From CBFGRV01 sp965651265 (GTDB lineage: Bacteria; Bacteroidota; Rhodothermia; Rhodothermales; VXPQ01): a stretch of 7,242 nt of DNA. The notes under the pieces were generated by a model. The model did no database searches. It worked only from the letters and a program-made list of their open reading frames with translations, and was not told the origin of the DNA. A program made the translations under genes and the position numbers. This document shows, piece after piece, positions 1 through 6,478 of the stretch. The stretch is taken from the NCBI GenBank assembly GCA_965651265.1, contig CBFGRV010000107.1, positions 1-7,242 on the forward strand, given 5' to 3'. Numbering within the stretch: position 1 is the stretch's first letter; every line of letters begins with the position of its first letter.

Positions 1-1176
1 GACGTGCAGATCGATCCGATCCATCAACGGCCCACTGATCCGTGATCGATAGCGAATTACCTCGCCGGCCGAGCACACGCAATCCTGCGTGGGAGAACCG
101 TGGAATCCACACTTGCACGGATTCATGCTCGCGACCAGCATGAACCTCGCCGGATAGTCCACGCTGAAGCGCGCGCGGCTGATCGTGATGCGCCCTTCCT
201 CGATGGGCTGCCGCAGCACCTCGAGGACCTGTCTTCTGAACTCAGGGAGCTCATCGAGAAAGAGGACTCCGTTGTGCGCCAGCGAGATTTCGCCCGGGAG
301 CGGATTGCTTCCTCCGCCGCACATCCCGGCATACGAAATAGTGTGATGCGGTGCTCGAAAAGGCCGGATGACGACGAGGCCGGTCCCATTCAGATGCCCT
401 CCAACCGAGTGAATCTTCGTCGTTTCGAGCGCTTCCGAACGGCTCAGCGGCGGGAGGATGGTCGGCAACCGGCGCGCGAGCATGGTCTTGCCGGCGCCTG
501 GCGGCCCCACCATCAGCACGTTGTGTCCACCGGCTGCCGCAATTTTGAGAGCTCGCTTGACGTTCTCCTGACCGCGAACATCTGCAAAATCGACATCATA
601 ATCATAGAAGCTCGATGGATCGAGTCGCGAACCCGGCCGAAACGGCCGCGGCCGCTCTGCCGGATCGCGGAGAAAGCGGTATCCTTCGCGAATGTTGCGA
701 AGCGGCAGGACCTCGATCCCGCCGACGACGGCGGCCTCCATAGCGTTCTCCGGCGGCACGATGACCGATCGCATCCCTTCGCGGCGCGCCTGAATGGTCA
801 TCGGGAGCACGCCTCGAACCGGCCGCACGTCGCCGTTGAGTGCGAGCTCGCCCACCACACAGGTCGCCTTCAGCGCGGACGACTGCGCTTGCTCGTCGTA
901 AGCCGCCAGAAGGCCGAGTGCGATCGGGAGATCGAACGCCGCTCCCTCCTTCCGCAGCCCGGCGGGGGCCAGGTTGACGGTGATCTTGCCATAGGGCAGC
1001 GGCAACCCCGTGTTCTGAAAGGCGGCATAGATGCGATCACGACTCTCCCGCACGGCCCCGTCGGGCAGCCCGACAACGGCGTAGCTGGGCAGTCCGGCCG
1101 CCGCAATACTCGTCTCGATTTCGATAGGCAGCGCGTCGATTCCTTGCGTCGCTGCGCTCCACACATGCGAAAGCAT
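1..1176 (-). CDS. comM: ComM/YifB-family Mg-chelatase-like AAA+ ATPase, partial (C-terminus beyond left edge)
   Basis: This is the N-terminal 392 residues of a ComM (YifB) protein. In the family this is a hexameric AAA+ helicase that promotes branch migration when incoming single-stranded DNA is integrated during natural transformation; it acts in the cytoplasm. The frame is open with no stop to the window edge. Family members are about 500 residues, so roughly 110 are missing, including the C-terminal Mg-chelatase-type domain. Seen in order: an N-terminal LonC/ChlI-like domain (about 1-170, with VVGLPDGAVRESRDR at 34-48 and VNLAPAGLRKEGAAFDLPIA at 67-86); DVRGQENVKRAL at 199-210; Walker A GPPGAGKT at 224-231; RAPHHTISYAG at 274-284; Walker B VLFLDE at 304-309; and a four-cysteine MNPCKCGF...DCVC element at 351-368, typical of the family. 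The ATG at 1176 aligns with the usual family start and has AGCAGG six bases upstream. An upstream ATG at 1196 is out of frame. The gene diverges from the glycosyltransferase. Identification is very secure; an active role in transformation is inferred from the family. Confidence 0.96.
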   Translation of the reverse strand, partial: MLSHVWSAATQGIDALPIEIETSIAAAGLPSYAVVGLPDGAVRESRDRIYAAFQNTGLPLPYGKITVNLAPAGLRKEGAAFDLPIALGLLAAYDEQAQSSALKATCVVGELALNGDVRPVRGVLPMTIQARREGMRSVIVPPENAMEAAVVGGIEVLPLRNIREGYRFLRDPAERPRPFRPGSRLDPSSFYDYDVDFADVRGQENVKRALKIAAAGGHNVLMVGPPGAGKTMLARRLPTILPPLSRSEALETTKIHSVGGHLNGTGLVVIRPFRAPHHTISYAGMCGGGSNPLPGEISLAHNGVLFLDELPEFRRQVLEVLRQPIEEGRITISRARFSVDYPARFMLVASMNPCKCGFHGSPTQDCVCSAGEVIRYRSRISGPLMDRIDLHV

Positions 1177-1222
1177 CCTGAGCCTGCTTGATGCATCTTC
1201 TCACTAAGACACATCCGGCCGG

Positions 1223-1249
1223 ATTTTATAACCTCTCGTACGGCGTCAA
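1223..1249 (-). promoter_or_regulatory. Candidate sigma70-like promoter for comM
   Basis: On the minus strand TTGACG (1249-1244) is followed after 15 bases by TAAAAT (1228-1223). Each hexamer matches the consensus at five of six positions. The spacer is two bases shorter than ideal. Transcription would begin near 1216, giving a leader of about 40 bases before the comM ATG. The gap between the divergent genes is only 98 bases, so a promoter must lie here or inside a gene. If the organism is a Bacteroidota relative with a different primary-sigma consensus, this match means less. Confidence 0.35.
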
Positions 1250-1274
1250 GGGATCTTAATGGGCACTGCCGCGC

Positions 1275-2453
1275 GTGGAAGGAACCGGTTGTGTACCTTG
1301 CGTGCGTTCTTCCCCCTATCTGCTGATCGGGTTGCGCGTCATCTTCTATTCGACATCGGCCGAGGACCTTTTCCGATTCCGCTTGCCGGTGGCTCGATAC
1401 ATTGCGGAGGCGGGATATAGCATTCTGTTTGTCAGCCCGGATGGGCCGCATGCCGGAGCGCTGAACGAGGCGCCCTTCTCGTTTCTGCCCATCGGACATC
1501 CGCGAAACGCAATCCCCCTACTCGACGACGTCTGGCGGGGGCAGTTGCTTGCCCGCGTCTATCGCGAGACGAGCCCCGACATCGTCCATCATTTCGGGTT
1601 GGATGCCGTCGTGCACGGCGGCATCGCCGCGCACAAGGCGCGCCTGCCATGGATCGTCCATTCCATTCCCGGCCTCGGACCCGAGGGACACCGCCGGTCC
1701 TGGATGCGCCCAGGTCCCCGCTTCATTTTGCGAAAGGCGATGAAGGATGCCGAAGTCACGGTGCAGAGCGTCGAGGACCGCCACCTGCTTGTCGCGAAAG
1801 GATGCACTCGGCCAGAATTCGTACATCTCATTGGAGACGAAGTGGTCGATCCGGAGCGCATTGCCTTCAGCAACGAACCGGTCCACGACCCCGTCGCCGT
1901 GCTCGTGGGACCTTTCGATGGGCCCGATGACCTCCTGCCCTTCGTCGATGCCGCACAGCGATTGCGTCGTAAGAAGGCGAAATCGGGATCGCGGCTGCGG
2001 TTTGCCGTAGTCGCTTCGATTGCCGACCTCAACGACGAAACCCGTCGCCGGTTGGAGGCCTGGCAGGAGGCCGGCGTCGTTGAATGGTGGCCGCGGGACG
2101 ACGTCCTCGGCGCCCTGCGAAACGCGCACGTCATCGTGGCTCGCTCGTGCAAGTCATACGCGACGCGCCTCTTGCTGCTGGCTGCGGGCGCGATGGGCCG
2201 ACCCACCGTCGGCGTGGACCTGCACTGGTGCCGGACCGTCATCCGGGATGGCGTCACCGGCCTGCTGGTCAGGCACGACGATCCGAACGGCCTTGACTCG
2301 GCGCTCTCGAGGATCCTATCGGATCGGGAGCTGCGTCGCAAGTTAGGCCGTCAGGCGCGCTCCTTCGTTCAGGAAGAGTACTCGGCACGGCACATTGCGC
2401 GCCAGATCATGGGGGTTTACGAACGTCTGTTCGAGCGAGGGCGCGAGATTTAG
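1275..2453 (+). CDS. GT4-like (GT-B fold) glycosyltransferase with degenerate E-x7-E motif
   Basis: A probable family-4-type glycosyltransferase, expected to move a sugar from a nucleotide donor to a cell-envelope or polysaccharide acceptor at the cytoplasmic face of the membrane. The N-terminal Rossmann half shows RVIFYSTSAEDLFRFRLPVA (21-40) and PDIVHHFGLDAVVHGGIAAH (101-120), then PWIVHSIPGLG (125-135), the usual VH(T/S)xxGxG region. The C-terminal half has VVEWWPRDDVLGALRNAHV (268-286) and RDGVTGLLVRHDDPNGL (324-340), both standard GT4 landmarks, and the C-terminal helix ends in MGVYERLFERG. In the donor-site segment SYATRLLLLAAGAMGRP (294-310) the two glutamates of the usual E-x7-E motif align with Tyr295 and Ala303, so donor binding or catalysis may differ, or the protein may be inactive. 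Numbering is from GTG 1275, the most upstream possible start (in-frame stop TAA at 1257). GTG 1302 and TTG 1332 are alternatives, and TTG 1332 would place LRVIFYS at the N-terminus as in relatives. Donor and acceptor cannot be read from the sequence. Confidence 0.85.
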   Translation: MEGTGCVPCVRSSPYLLIGLRVIFYSTSAEDLFRFRLPVARYIAEAGYSILFVSPDGPHAGALNEAPFSFLPIGHPRNAIPLLDDVWRGQLLARVYRETSPDIVHHFGLDAVVHGGIAAHKARLPWIVHSIPGLGPEGHRRSWMRPGPRFILRKAMKDAEVTVQSVEDRHLLVAKGCTRPEFVHLIGDEVVDPERIAFSNEPVHDPVAVLVGPFDGPDDLLPFVDAAQRLRRKKAKSGSRLRFAVVASIADLNDETRRRLEAWQEAGVVEWWPRDDVLGALRNAHVIVARSCKSYATRLLLLAAGAMGRPTVGVDLHWCRTVIRDGVTGLLVRHDDPNGLDSALSRILSDRELRRKLGRQARSFVQEEYSARHIARQIMGVYERLFERGREI

Positions 2454-3826
2454 CTCCGCACGTCCGCCCAGTCCTCATCCAGAAGCACGGACACGCTGTC
2501 GCGCTCGATGAGGATGGGGCCGTTGAAGCGCCCTTCTCGAGGGCCGTTCTCGAGCCGCAGCACACCTCGTGGACACACCGTGGCGCACATCCCGCAGCCG
2601 ACGCATGCAGCCCGGATCACGTTCTGTCCCCTCTGCGCATACCATCGCACATCGATGCCCATTTCGCAGTAGGTCGAGCAATTGCCACACGAGATGCACT
2701 GGCCACCGTTCGTCGTAATGCGAAATCGCGAGAAGAACCTCTGTTGGATGCCCAGGATTGCAGCCATCGGACAACCAAAACGGCACCAAACCCGCGCCCC
2801 CATCAACGGGTAAAAGCCGACACCGATGACCCCGGCGAATATCGAGCCGATGAAGAAGCCGTACCACCTGGCGAATCCGCCCGAAAGCGTGCCCAGCACC
2901 GCGCCGGACGTCACCGAGTTCACCCAGAGGACGATGGTGCCCAGCACTACAATCACGAGGATGGGATAAATCATCCATCGCTCGATCTTCCATGCCCGCA
3001 GCGACTTGTCATTGAGGTGACGGAACGGATCGCCTGCCGTCTCGGCCAGCCCGCCGCATCCGCAAACCCAGGAGCAGTACCACCGCTTCCCGAAAAAATA
3101 CGTAAGGATGGGAGTAGCGATAAAGCTCAGAATCGCACCCCACAACACCATGAAAATGCCCAGGTTGGAGCTCTCGGTGAGCCATCCAACCGTGCTCGGC
3201 CAGAGGTAGTCGTACTTGAGCGGCCAGAAGTAGCTGAAGTAGAACTCGGGCTGATGGAGACGCACCAAGATGTACGGAATCAGAAAGGCGAAACCCAGTT
3301 GGAAGAACATCACCGAGAACGTGCGCACAACGTGATAGCGGCTGTGTCGATATTTGAACAGTGCGCGCACTCCCATCACCAGGATGGCGAGCGTGTAGAA
3401 CGCTCCGTACATGAACCACTGGTTGGCGGCCTGCCCGGTGATGGCGAGGCTGAGTGGATCGAATGTGCGAATGAGCCCCTCGAGCAGGTCTGGAAACCAG
3501 TAGAGAACAACGTAGAATCCCGTCAGGACCACGCCGAGCATCCAGCCGAGTGGACCCCAGGCCGTGGTGGACGAGAACCAGGCTCCATCGTTGTTCACTC
3601 CGGCCGGCCGGCGTAGAAACCGCTTGAAGTAGAGGATTCCGCCGAGGGCGATCCCGCCAAGGCCGGCGACGAGAAACATGCCCGGATTCTGCTTTCCCGC
3701 GCCAAACGCCGCTATCACGAATGCCAACACACCCGATCCGGCAAGCACCAGCCCCAGCCGCTCAACGGCATCGAAGCGCGAGGTCGGACTCGTTAGCTGA
3801 AAACTGACGTCTCGCTGGTGCTTCAT
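2450..3826 (-). CDS. Membrane-bound 4Fe-4S polyferredoxin-like protein (NapH/NosR/CcoG-like)
   Basis: A 458-residue integral membrane electron-transfer protein. About eight hydrophobic segments are visible, near residues 24-43, 50-67, 91-111, 136-157, 169-189, 221-245, 285-303 and 322-343. Two cysteine clusters sit at membrane borders: KRWYCSWVCGCGGLAETAGD (C251, C255, C257) and VWCRFGCPMAA (C348, C352). They resemble the paired CxxxCP motifs of NapH/NosR/CcoG-type proteins, but the first lacks the proline. Two ferredoxin-type 4Fe-4S motifs follow: CISCGNCSTYC (C377, C380, C383, C387) and CVGCGMCATVCP (C408, C411, C414, C418). There is no NosR-type FMN domain. The likely job is passing electrons between the flavoprotein encoded just upstream and a membrane or periplasmic partner. 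The ATG at 3826 shares one base with the oxidoreductase stop (TGATG), indicating translational coupling; a TTG three bases earlier is possible but less likely. The TAA stop overlaps the convergent glycosyltransferase stop. The fold and Fe-S content are secure; the physiological reaction is unknown. Confidence 0.93.
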   Translation of the reverse strand: MKHQRDVSFQLTSPTSRFDAVERLGLVLAGSGVLAFVIAAFGAGKQNPGMFLVAGLGGIALGGILYFKRFLRRPAGVNNDGAWFSSTTAWGPLGWMLGVVLTGFYVVLYWFPDLLEGLIRTFDPLSLAITGQAANQWFMYGAFYTLAILVMGVRALFKYRHSRYHVVRTFSVMFFQLGFAFLIPYILVRLHQPEFYFSYFWPLKYDYLWPSTVGWLTESSNLGIFMVLWGAILSFIATPILTYFFGKRWYCSWVCGCGGLAETAGDPFRHLNDKSLRAWKIERWMIYPILVIVVLGTIVLWVNSVTSGAVLGTLSGGFARWYGFFIGSIFAGVIGVGFYPLMGARVWCRFGCPMAAILGIQQRFFSRFRITTNGGQCISCGNCSTYCEMGIDVRWYAQRGQNVIRAACVGCGMCATVCPRGVLRLENGPREGRFNGPILIERDSVSVLLDEDWADVRS

Positions 3827-5097
3827 CAAAGAGCCCTACTCTGAAAAAGATGCCTGTGCAGGCGCGTGCCGGAAAGCTCCTCGTCGAAGTGCGCCTCTCG
3901 TAGATGGTCCAGGACGTAGTCGACTCCTCGGCCTTCGCGCAACCACCGATCGCAAACCTCGTGTCGGAATCGAACGCCCAGTAGATTGAATCCGAGCACG
4001 CGATCTTGATCGAAATCGATGCGCACGAGTCGCGGCCGCCGAGGATCACGCCATAGCAAAGTCTCGACACCTTCCGCGCGTCGGGCGCGGATTCGGCCGT
4101 ACGTTTGCCATTCGATGGTGAAGAACTTGGCGGAGTTGAAATAAGGCCCGGCATCGTAGGGAGTTCGTCGTCCGCAAATGGTGTGCGCGACGGTCCTGCC
4201 ATGTTTCCTTCCGGTATACCAGAGCTGCTCGATGCGCCTATTCCCGATCCCCTTCTCCCGAAACTCCGCACAATCGCCGATCGCGTAGACGTTGGGCACG
4301 TTCGTCTCGAAATAGCGGTTGACGAGCACACCATGGCTCGTCTCGATGTCCGAGCGTTCCACGATCTCGATGTTCGGCCGCACGCCCGTGCAAAGACCCA
4401 CGAAGCGGCAGGGAATTTCGTCACCGCTCTTCGTCAGCGCGGCGCTCACCCGGCCTTGTGAATCTCCCCGGAGTTCCCTGACCTCCGTGGAAAGCCTGAG
4501 ATCGATGCCATGCCGGCGAATTTCATCGCCGATGAGCGAGGCCTCCTCCGGAGGCATCTGATAATCCATGTAGGCGGCCTCGCGCACCAGAAAGCTCACT
4601 TCGATGTGGCGCGAGTGGAGCATCTCGGCCATCTCGATTCCGATGAGTCCCCCTCCCACCACCACGGCCCGCTGAACACCCGCCGTGTGCGCCTCCATCG
4701 ACTCGAGATCCGCAACCCCATAGAGTCCCTGCACACCCGCGAGATTCTGACCAGGCCAATCAAAGAACTGCGGCCGGGAGCCGGTAGCGATGATCAGAAT
4801 GTCGTACTGGACCGTCCGGCCGTTTCGTAAACGAAGCCGGCTCATCCCCACATCGATCTCCTCTACCCGGTCCCGCACCGTCTCGATGCGATTCTTGCCC
4901 CAGAACCAGTCCTCATACGGCATCGTGTCCTCGAAGCGGAGATGCCCCATATAGACGTACATGAGGGCCGTGCGTGCGAAGAAGTAATCCGTTTCGTCGG
5001 AAATGATCGTGATCCGGTGGTCCGACAGCTTGCGGATAAACCGCGCAGCCGTGACGCCGGAGATGCCGTTTCCGATAATGACGACGTGCTTGATCAC
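3826..5097 (-). CDS. FAD/NAD(P)-dependent oxidoreductase (pyridine nucleotide-disulfide family, NirB N-terminal-like)
   Basis: A 423-residue flavoprotein of the two-dinucleotide-fold type. The N-terminal FAD fold carries VVIIGNGISGVTAARF (5-20). ATGSRP at 104-109 is the strand between the domains, and VVVGGGLIGIEMAEML (145-160) is the NAD(P)H-binding fold. VYAIGDCAEF (270-279) is the second FAD-contact motif. No CxxC redox disulfide is present near the FAD motif, so it is not a disulfide reductase; it resembles the flavin domain of NirB, rubredoxin reductases and AIF-like enzymes. The C-terminal 110 residues (from about 310, with FNSAKFFTIEWQTYG) are a domain I associate with this protein's Bacteroidota relatives. 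It probably oxidises NAD(P)H and passes electrons to the Fe-S membrane protein, whose start codon overlaps its stop. The only sensible start is GTG at 5097, which puts IKHVVIIGNG at the N-terminus. No clear Shine-Dalgarno precedes it, so initiation may be weak or special. The substrate and acceptor are not visible in the sequence. Confidence 0.92.
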   Translation of the reverse strand: MIKHVVIIGNGISGVTAARFIRKLSDHRITIISDETDYFFARTALMYVYMGHLRFEDTMPYEDWFWGKNRIETVRDRVEEIDVGMSRLRLRNGRTVQYDILIIATGSRPQFFDWPGQNLAGVQGLYGVADLESMEAHTAGVQRAVVVGGGLIGIEMAEMLHSRHIEVSFLVREAAYMDYQMPPEEASLIGDEIRRHGIDLRLSTEVRELRGDSQGRVSAALTKSGDEIPCRFVGLCTGVRPNIEIVERSDIETSHGVLVNRYFETNVPNVYAIGDCAEFREKGIGNRRIEQLWYTGRKHGRTVAHTICGRRTPYDAGPYFNSAKFFTIEWQTYGRIRARRAEGVETLLWRDPRRPRLVRIDFDQDRVLGFNLLGVRFRHEVCDRWLREGRGVDYVLDHLREAHFDEELSGTRLHRHLFQSRAL

Positions 5098-5226
5098 CGT
5101 GAATAGAAGGAAGTGCCGAGGGGTCGGGATGGCGTCCGCACGACGTGGCCTACTGGGACTACCCGCTCACCTTGCTTTTCGAGAGACCTCATTCTAGTTT
5201 CGCGACACCAGCGCAGGGGGCCGATC
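5098..5226. promoter_or_regulatory. Divergent control region between the redox pair and nadK
   Basis: These 129 bases separate two divergent transcription units and must hold promoters for at least one. On the plus strand TTG at 5172-5174, a 20-base spacer and TAGTTTCG at 5195-5202 come close to the Bacteroidota-type promoter TTTG-N19-TAnnTTTG (one mismatch in the -7 box). Transcription would start near 5209, giving a short nadK leader. On the minus strand TAGAAT (5196-5191) resembles a sigma70 -10 box but has no visible -35; it would give a leader of about 87 bases before GTG 5097. The two boxes overlap by two bases, so the directions could compete. These are pattern matches only. Confidence 0.35.
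5215..5220 (+). promoter_or_regulatory. Ribosome binding site that fixes the nadK start
   Basis: AGGGGG lies six bases before the ATG at 5227, an ideal distance. No comparable site precedes the in-frame ATG at 5113. This supports the shorter reading of nadK, which also matches the family N-terminus. Confidence 0.7.
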
Positions 5227-6108
5227 ATGATCTATGGAATCACCGGAAATACCGGCAAGGATAATCTATGGGAGCCGGCGGCCGACCTCGTCCGGTGGAT
5301 GGCCGATCGAGGTATCTCCTTCCGATTGAACCGAGACATCGCGGCGGGGCTCTCCGAGCGCGGCTTTATCGAAGCTGACCTGTGCCGCCGCACCAGCTCC
5401 GACGACCTCGGGCGCGAATCCGACATCATCCTCTCCTTTGGGGGCGACGGCACCCTCCTGAAGAGCGCCCACGAGGTAGGCACCTCGGAAACTCCGATCC
5501 TGGGCATCAACATAGGCCGGCTCGGCTTTCTTTCGGATATAGAAGTGGGACAGGTCCGCTCGACCATCACGTCACTCGAGAATGGTGAGTACCGAATTGA
5601 GGATCGCATGTTGCTGCAGGTGGAGGTCCTCGGGGTAGATTCGTCGTGGTGGGCGCTCAACGAATTCGTCATCGAGCGGAGCGGATCGGCCGGGCTCATC
5701 TCCATCCGTGTGACCGTCGATGGGGTGCACCTGAACGACTACTGGGCCGATGGACTGATTGTCGCGACACCCACCGGCTCGACGGCCTATTCGCTCTCTG
5801 TCGGAGGGCCTATCGTTGCGCCTGGGAGCGATGTGTTCATCCTCACGCCACTCGCTCCGCATAGTTTGACGGTACGTCCGATCGTGCTTCCGTCGAGTGC
5901 CGTCATCGAGGCGCGCGTCATGCGTGACGAGCAGCCGTATGTGCTGGCGTGGGACGGTCGCAGCCACCAGTTCAAGAACGATGATGAGCCCATCGCCTTT
6001 CGATTCTCCCGGGCGAATCACGTCGTAAAGCTCGTAAAGTTACCTGAGCAGCATTATTTCCAGACCCTCCGCTCGAAGCTGATGTGGGGTGCGATTCGGC
6101 ACGGTTGA
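5227..6108 (+). CDS. nadK: NAD kinase (ATP/polyphosphate-NAD kinase)
   Basis: NAD kinase phosphorylates NAD+ to NADP+ in the cytoplasm and sets the cell's NADP(H) supply. The 293-residue product has the normal family length and all hallmark motifs: FGGDGTLLK at 71-79, with the catalytic Asp of GGDGT at 74; INIGRLGFLSDI at 94-105; LNEFVIER at 144-151 (the NE motif that contacts the NAD ribose); TPTGSTAYSLSVGGPIV at 181-197; and LAPHSLTVRPIVLP at 209-222. It ends with RSKLMWGAIRHG. The start at ATG 5227 is chosen because AGGGGG precedes it and MIYGITGN begins the first strand of the fold. The in-frame ATG at 5113 would add 38 residues without family character that run through the promoter region. 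It is divergent from the oxidoreductase and separated from the next gene by 390 bases, so it may be monocistronic. The call is very secure. Confidence 0.97.
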   Translation: MIYGITGNTGKDNLWEPAADLVRWMADRGISFRLNRDIAAGLSERGFIEADLCRRTSSDDLGRESDIILSFGGDGTLLKSAHEVGTSETPILGINIGRLGFLSDIEVGQVRSTITSLENGEYRIEDRMLLQVEVLGVDSSWWALNEFVIERSGSAGLISIRVTVDGVHLNDYWADGLIVATPTGSTAYSLSVGGPIVAPGSDVFILTPLAPHSLTVRPIVLPSSAVIEARVMRDEQPYVLAWDGRSHQFKNDDEPIAFRFSRANHVVKLVKLPEQHYFQTLRSKLMWGAIRHG

Positions 6109-6162
6109 GTCCCTGCGCACCCCGAAACACGCACTCGGGTCGGGGCCACGATCGGCTTTGTC

Positions 6163-6203
6163 CGCCGACGGCTTGAGGTTTTGCGCCAAAACACCCGTCG
6201 GCG
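6163..6203. repeat. Nested perfect inverted repeat (9-bp outer stem, 6-bp inner stem)
   Basis: CGCCGACGG (6163-6171) is exactly complementary to CCGTCGGCG (6195-6203). Inside it GTTTTG (6178-6183) pairs with CAAAAC (6187-6192) around a 3-base CGC loop, leaving an asymmetric interior loop of six and two bases. It lies 55 bases after the nadK stop. It could stabilise or end the nadK transcript, or be part of a structured leader or small RNA. There is no T-run downstream. The pairing is seen directly; the function is not known. Confidence 0.6.
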
Positions 6204-6215
6204 CTACTCCGAATC

Positions 6216-6248
6216 TTGTCGCCCCCGCCTCCGGGCATTGTATATTTG
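6216..6248 (+). promoter_or_regulatory. Candidate Bacteroidota-type promoter upstream of the secreted-protein gene
   Basis: TATATTTG at 6241-6248 matches the TAnnTTTG -7 element perfectly. TTG at 6216-6218 could serve as the -33 element, with a 22-base spacer, slightly longer than usual. Transcription would begin near 6255 and leave a leader of about 245 bases before ATG 6499, containing two further hairpins. The region is AT-rich compared with its surroundings, which supports a promoter. The match depends on the organism belonging to the Bacteroidota side. Confidence 0.4.
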
Positions 6249-6440
6249 ATTATGCCTGTCGTGCCTGTCCATCCACCGTAGTCCGGCATCGACGGCCACT
6301 CGCCGCATCAGTAGCGGCTGCTCCAATCAGACCATGGGCGGATTGTCTGCGAACGGGCATGCGGTGAGTCCACCCCGATACTCATCTCGCGAGCCGCACT
6401 TGAGATCGACCTCACGCATCTTTCGTTGCGGGAATCGGTG

Positions 6441-6469
6441 GCTCTTTTCGCCATCAAGGACGAAAGAGC
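6441..6469 (+). repeat. Hairpin in the presumed 5' leader of the secreted-protein gene
   Basis: GCTCTTTTCG (6441-6450) pairs with CGAAAGAGC (6461-6469) as nine base pairs with one bulged T, around a ten-base loop. It ends 29 bases before ATG 6499. It may be a leader structure affecting translation or mRNA stability. It could also be chance, as only the pairing is visible. Confidence 0.45.
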
Positions 6470-6478
6470 ATCGGTCCC

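Noticed and set aside
100..1191. A 363-codon plus-strand reading frame lying opposite comM
   Set aside because: Its product is Arg/His-rich and without motifs, while the opposite strand encodes a textbook ComM with Walker A and B. It is a high-GC antisense artefact.
1518..2341. Long minus-strand frames (203 and 250 codons) within the glycosyltransferase
   Set aside because: No recognisable motifs and Ser/Arg-rich low-quality composition; the plus-strand frame has clear GT4 landmarks.
2744..3616. A 290-codon plus-strand frame opposite the Fe-S membrane protein
   Set aside because: Its His/Glu/Arg-rich sequence is what antisense of hydrophobic codons gives. The minus strand has unmistakable ferredoxin motifs and membrane helices.
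3762..4424. A 220-codon minus-strand frame overlapping the redox pair junction
   Set aside because: Same strand, other frame, Ser/Arg-rich and without motifs; it conflicts with the oxidoreductase and Fe-S protein frames.
5113..5226. N-terminal extension of nadK from ATG 5113
   Set aside because: It lacks a ribosome site, adds 38 residues unlike the family, and runs through the likely promoter. ATG 5227 has AGGGGG at ideal spacing.
6121..6139. CCCGA/TCGGG stem as the nadK terminator
   Set aside because: Only five base pairs with a nine-base loop and no following T-run, so it is not supportable as a terminator.
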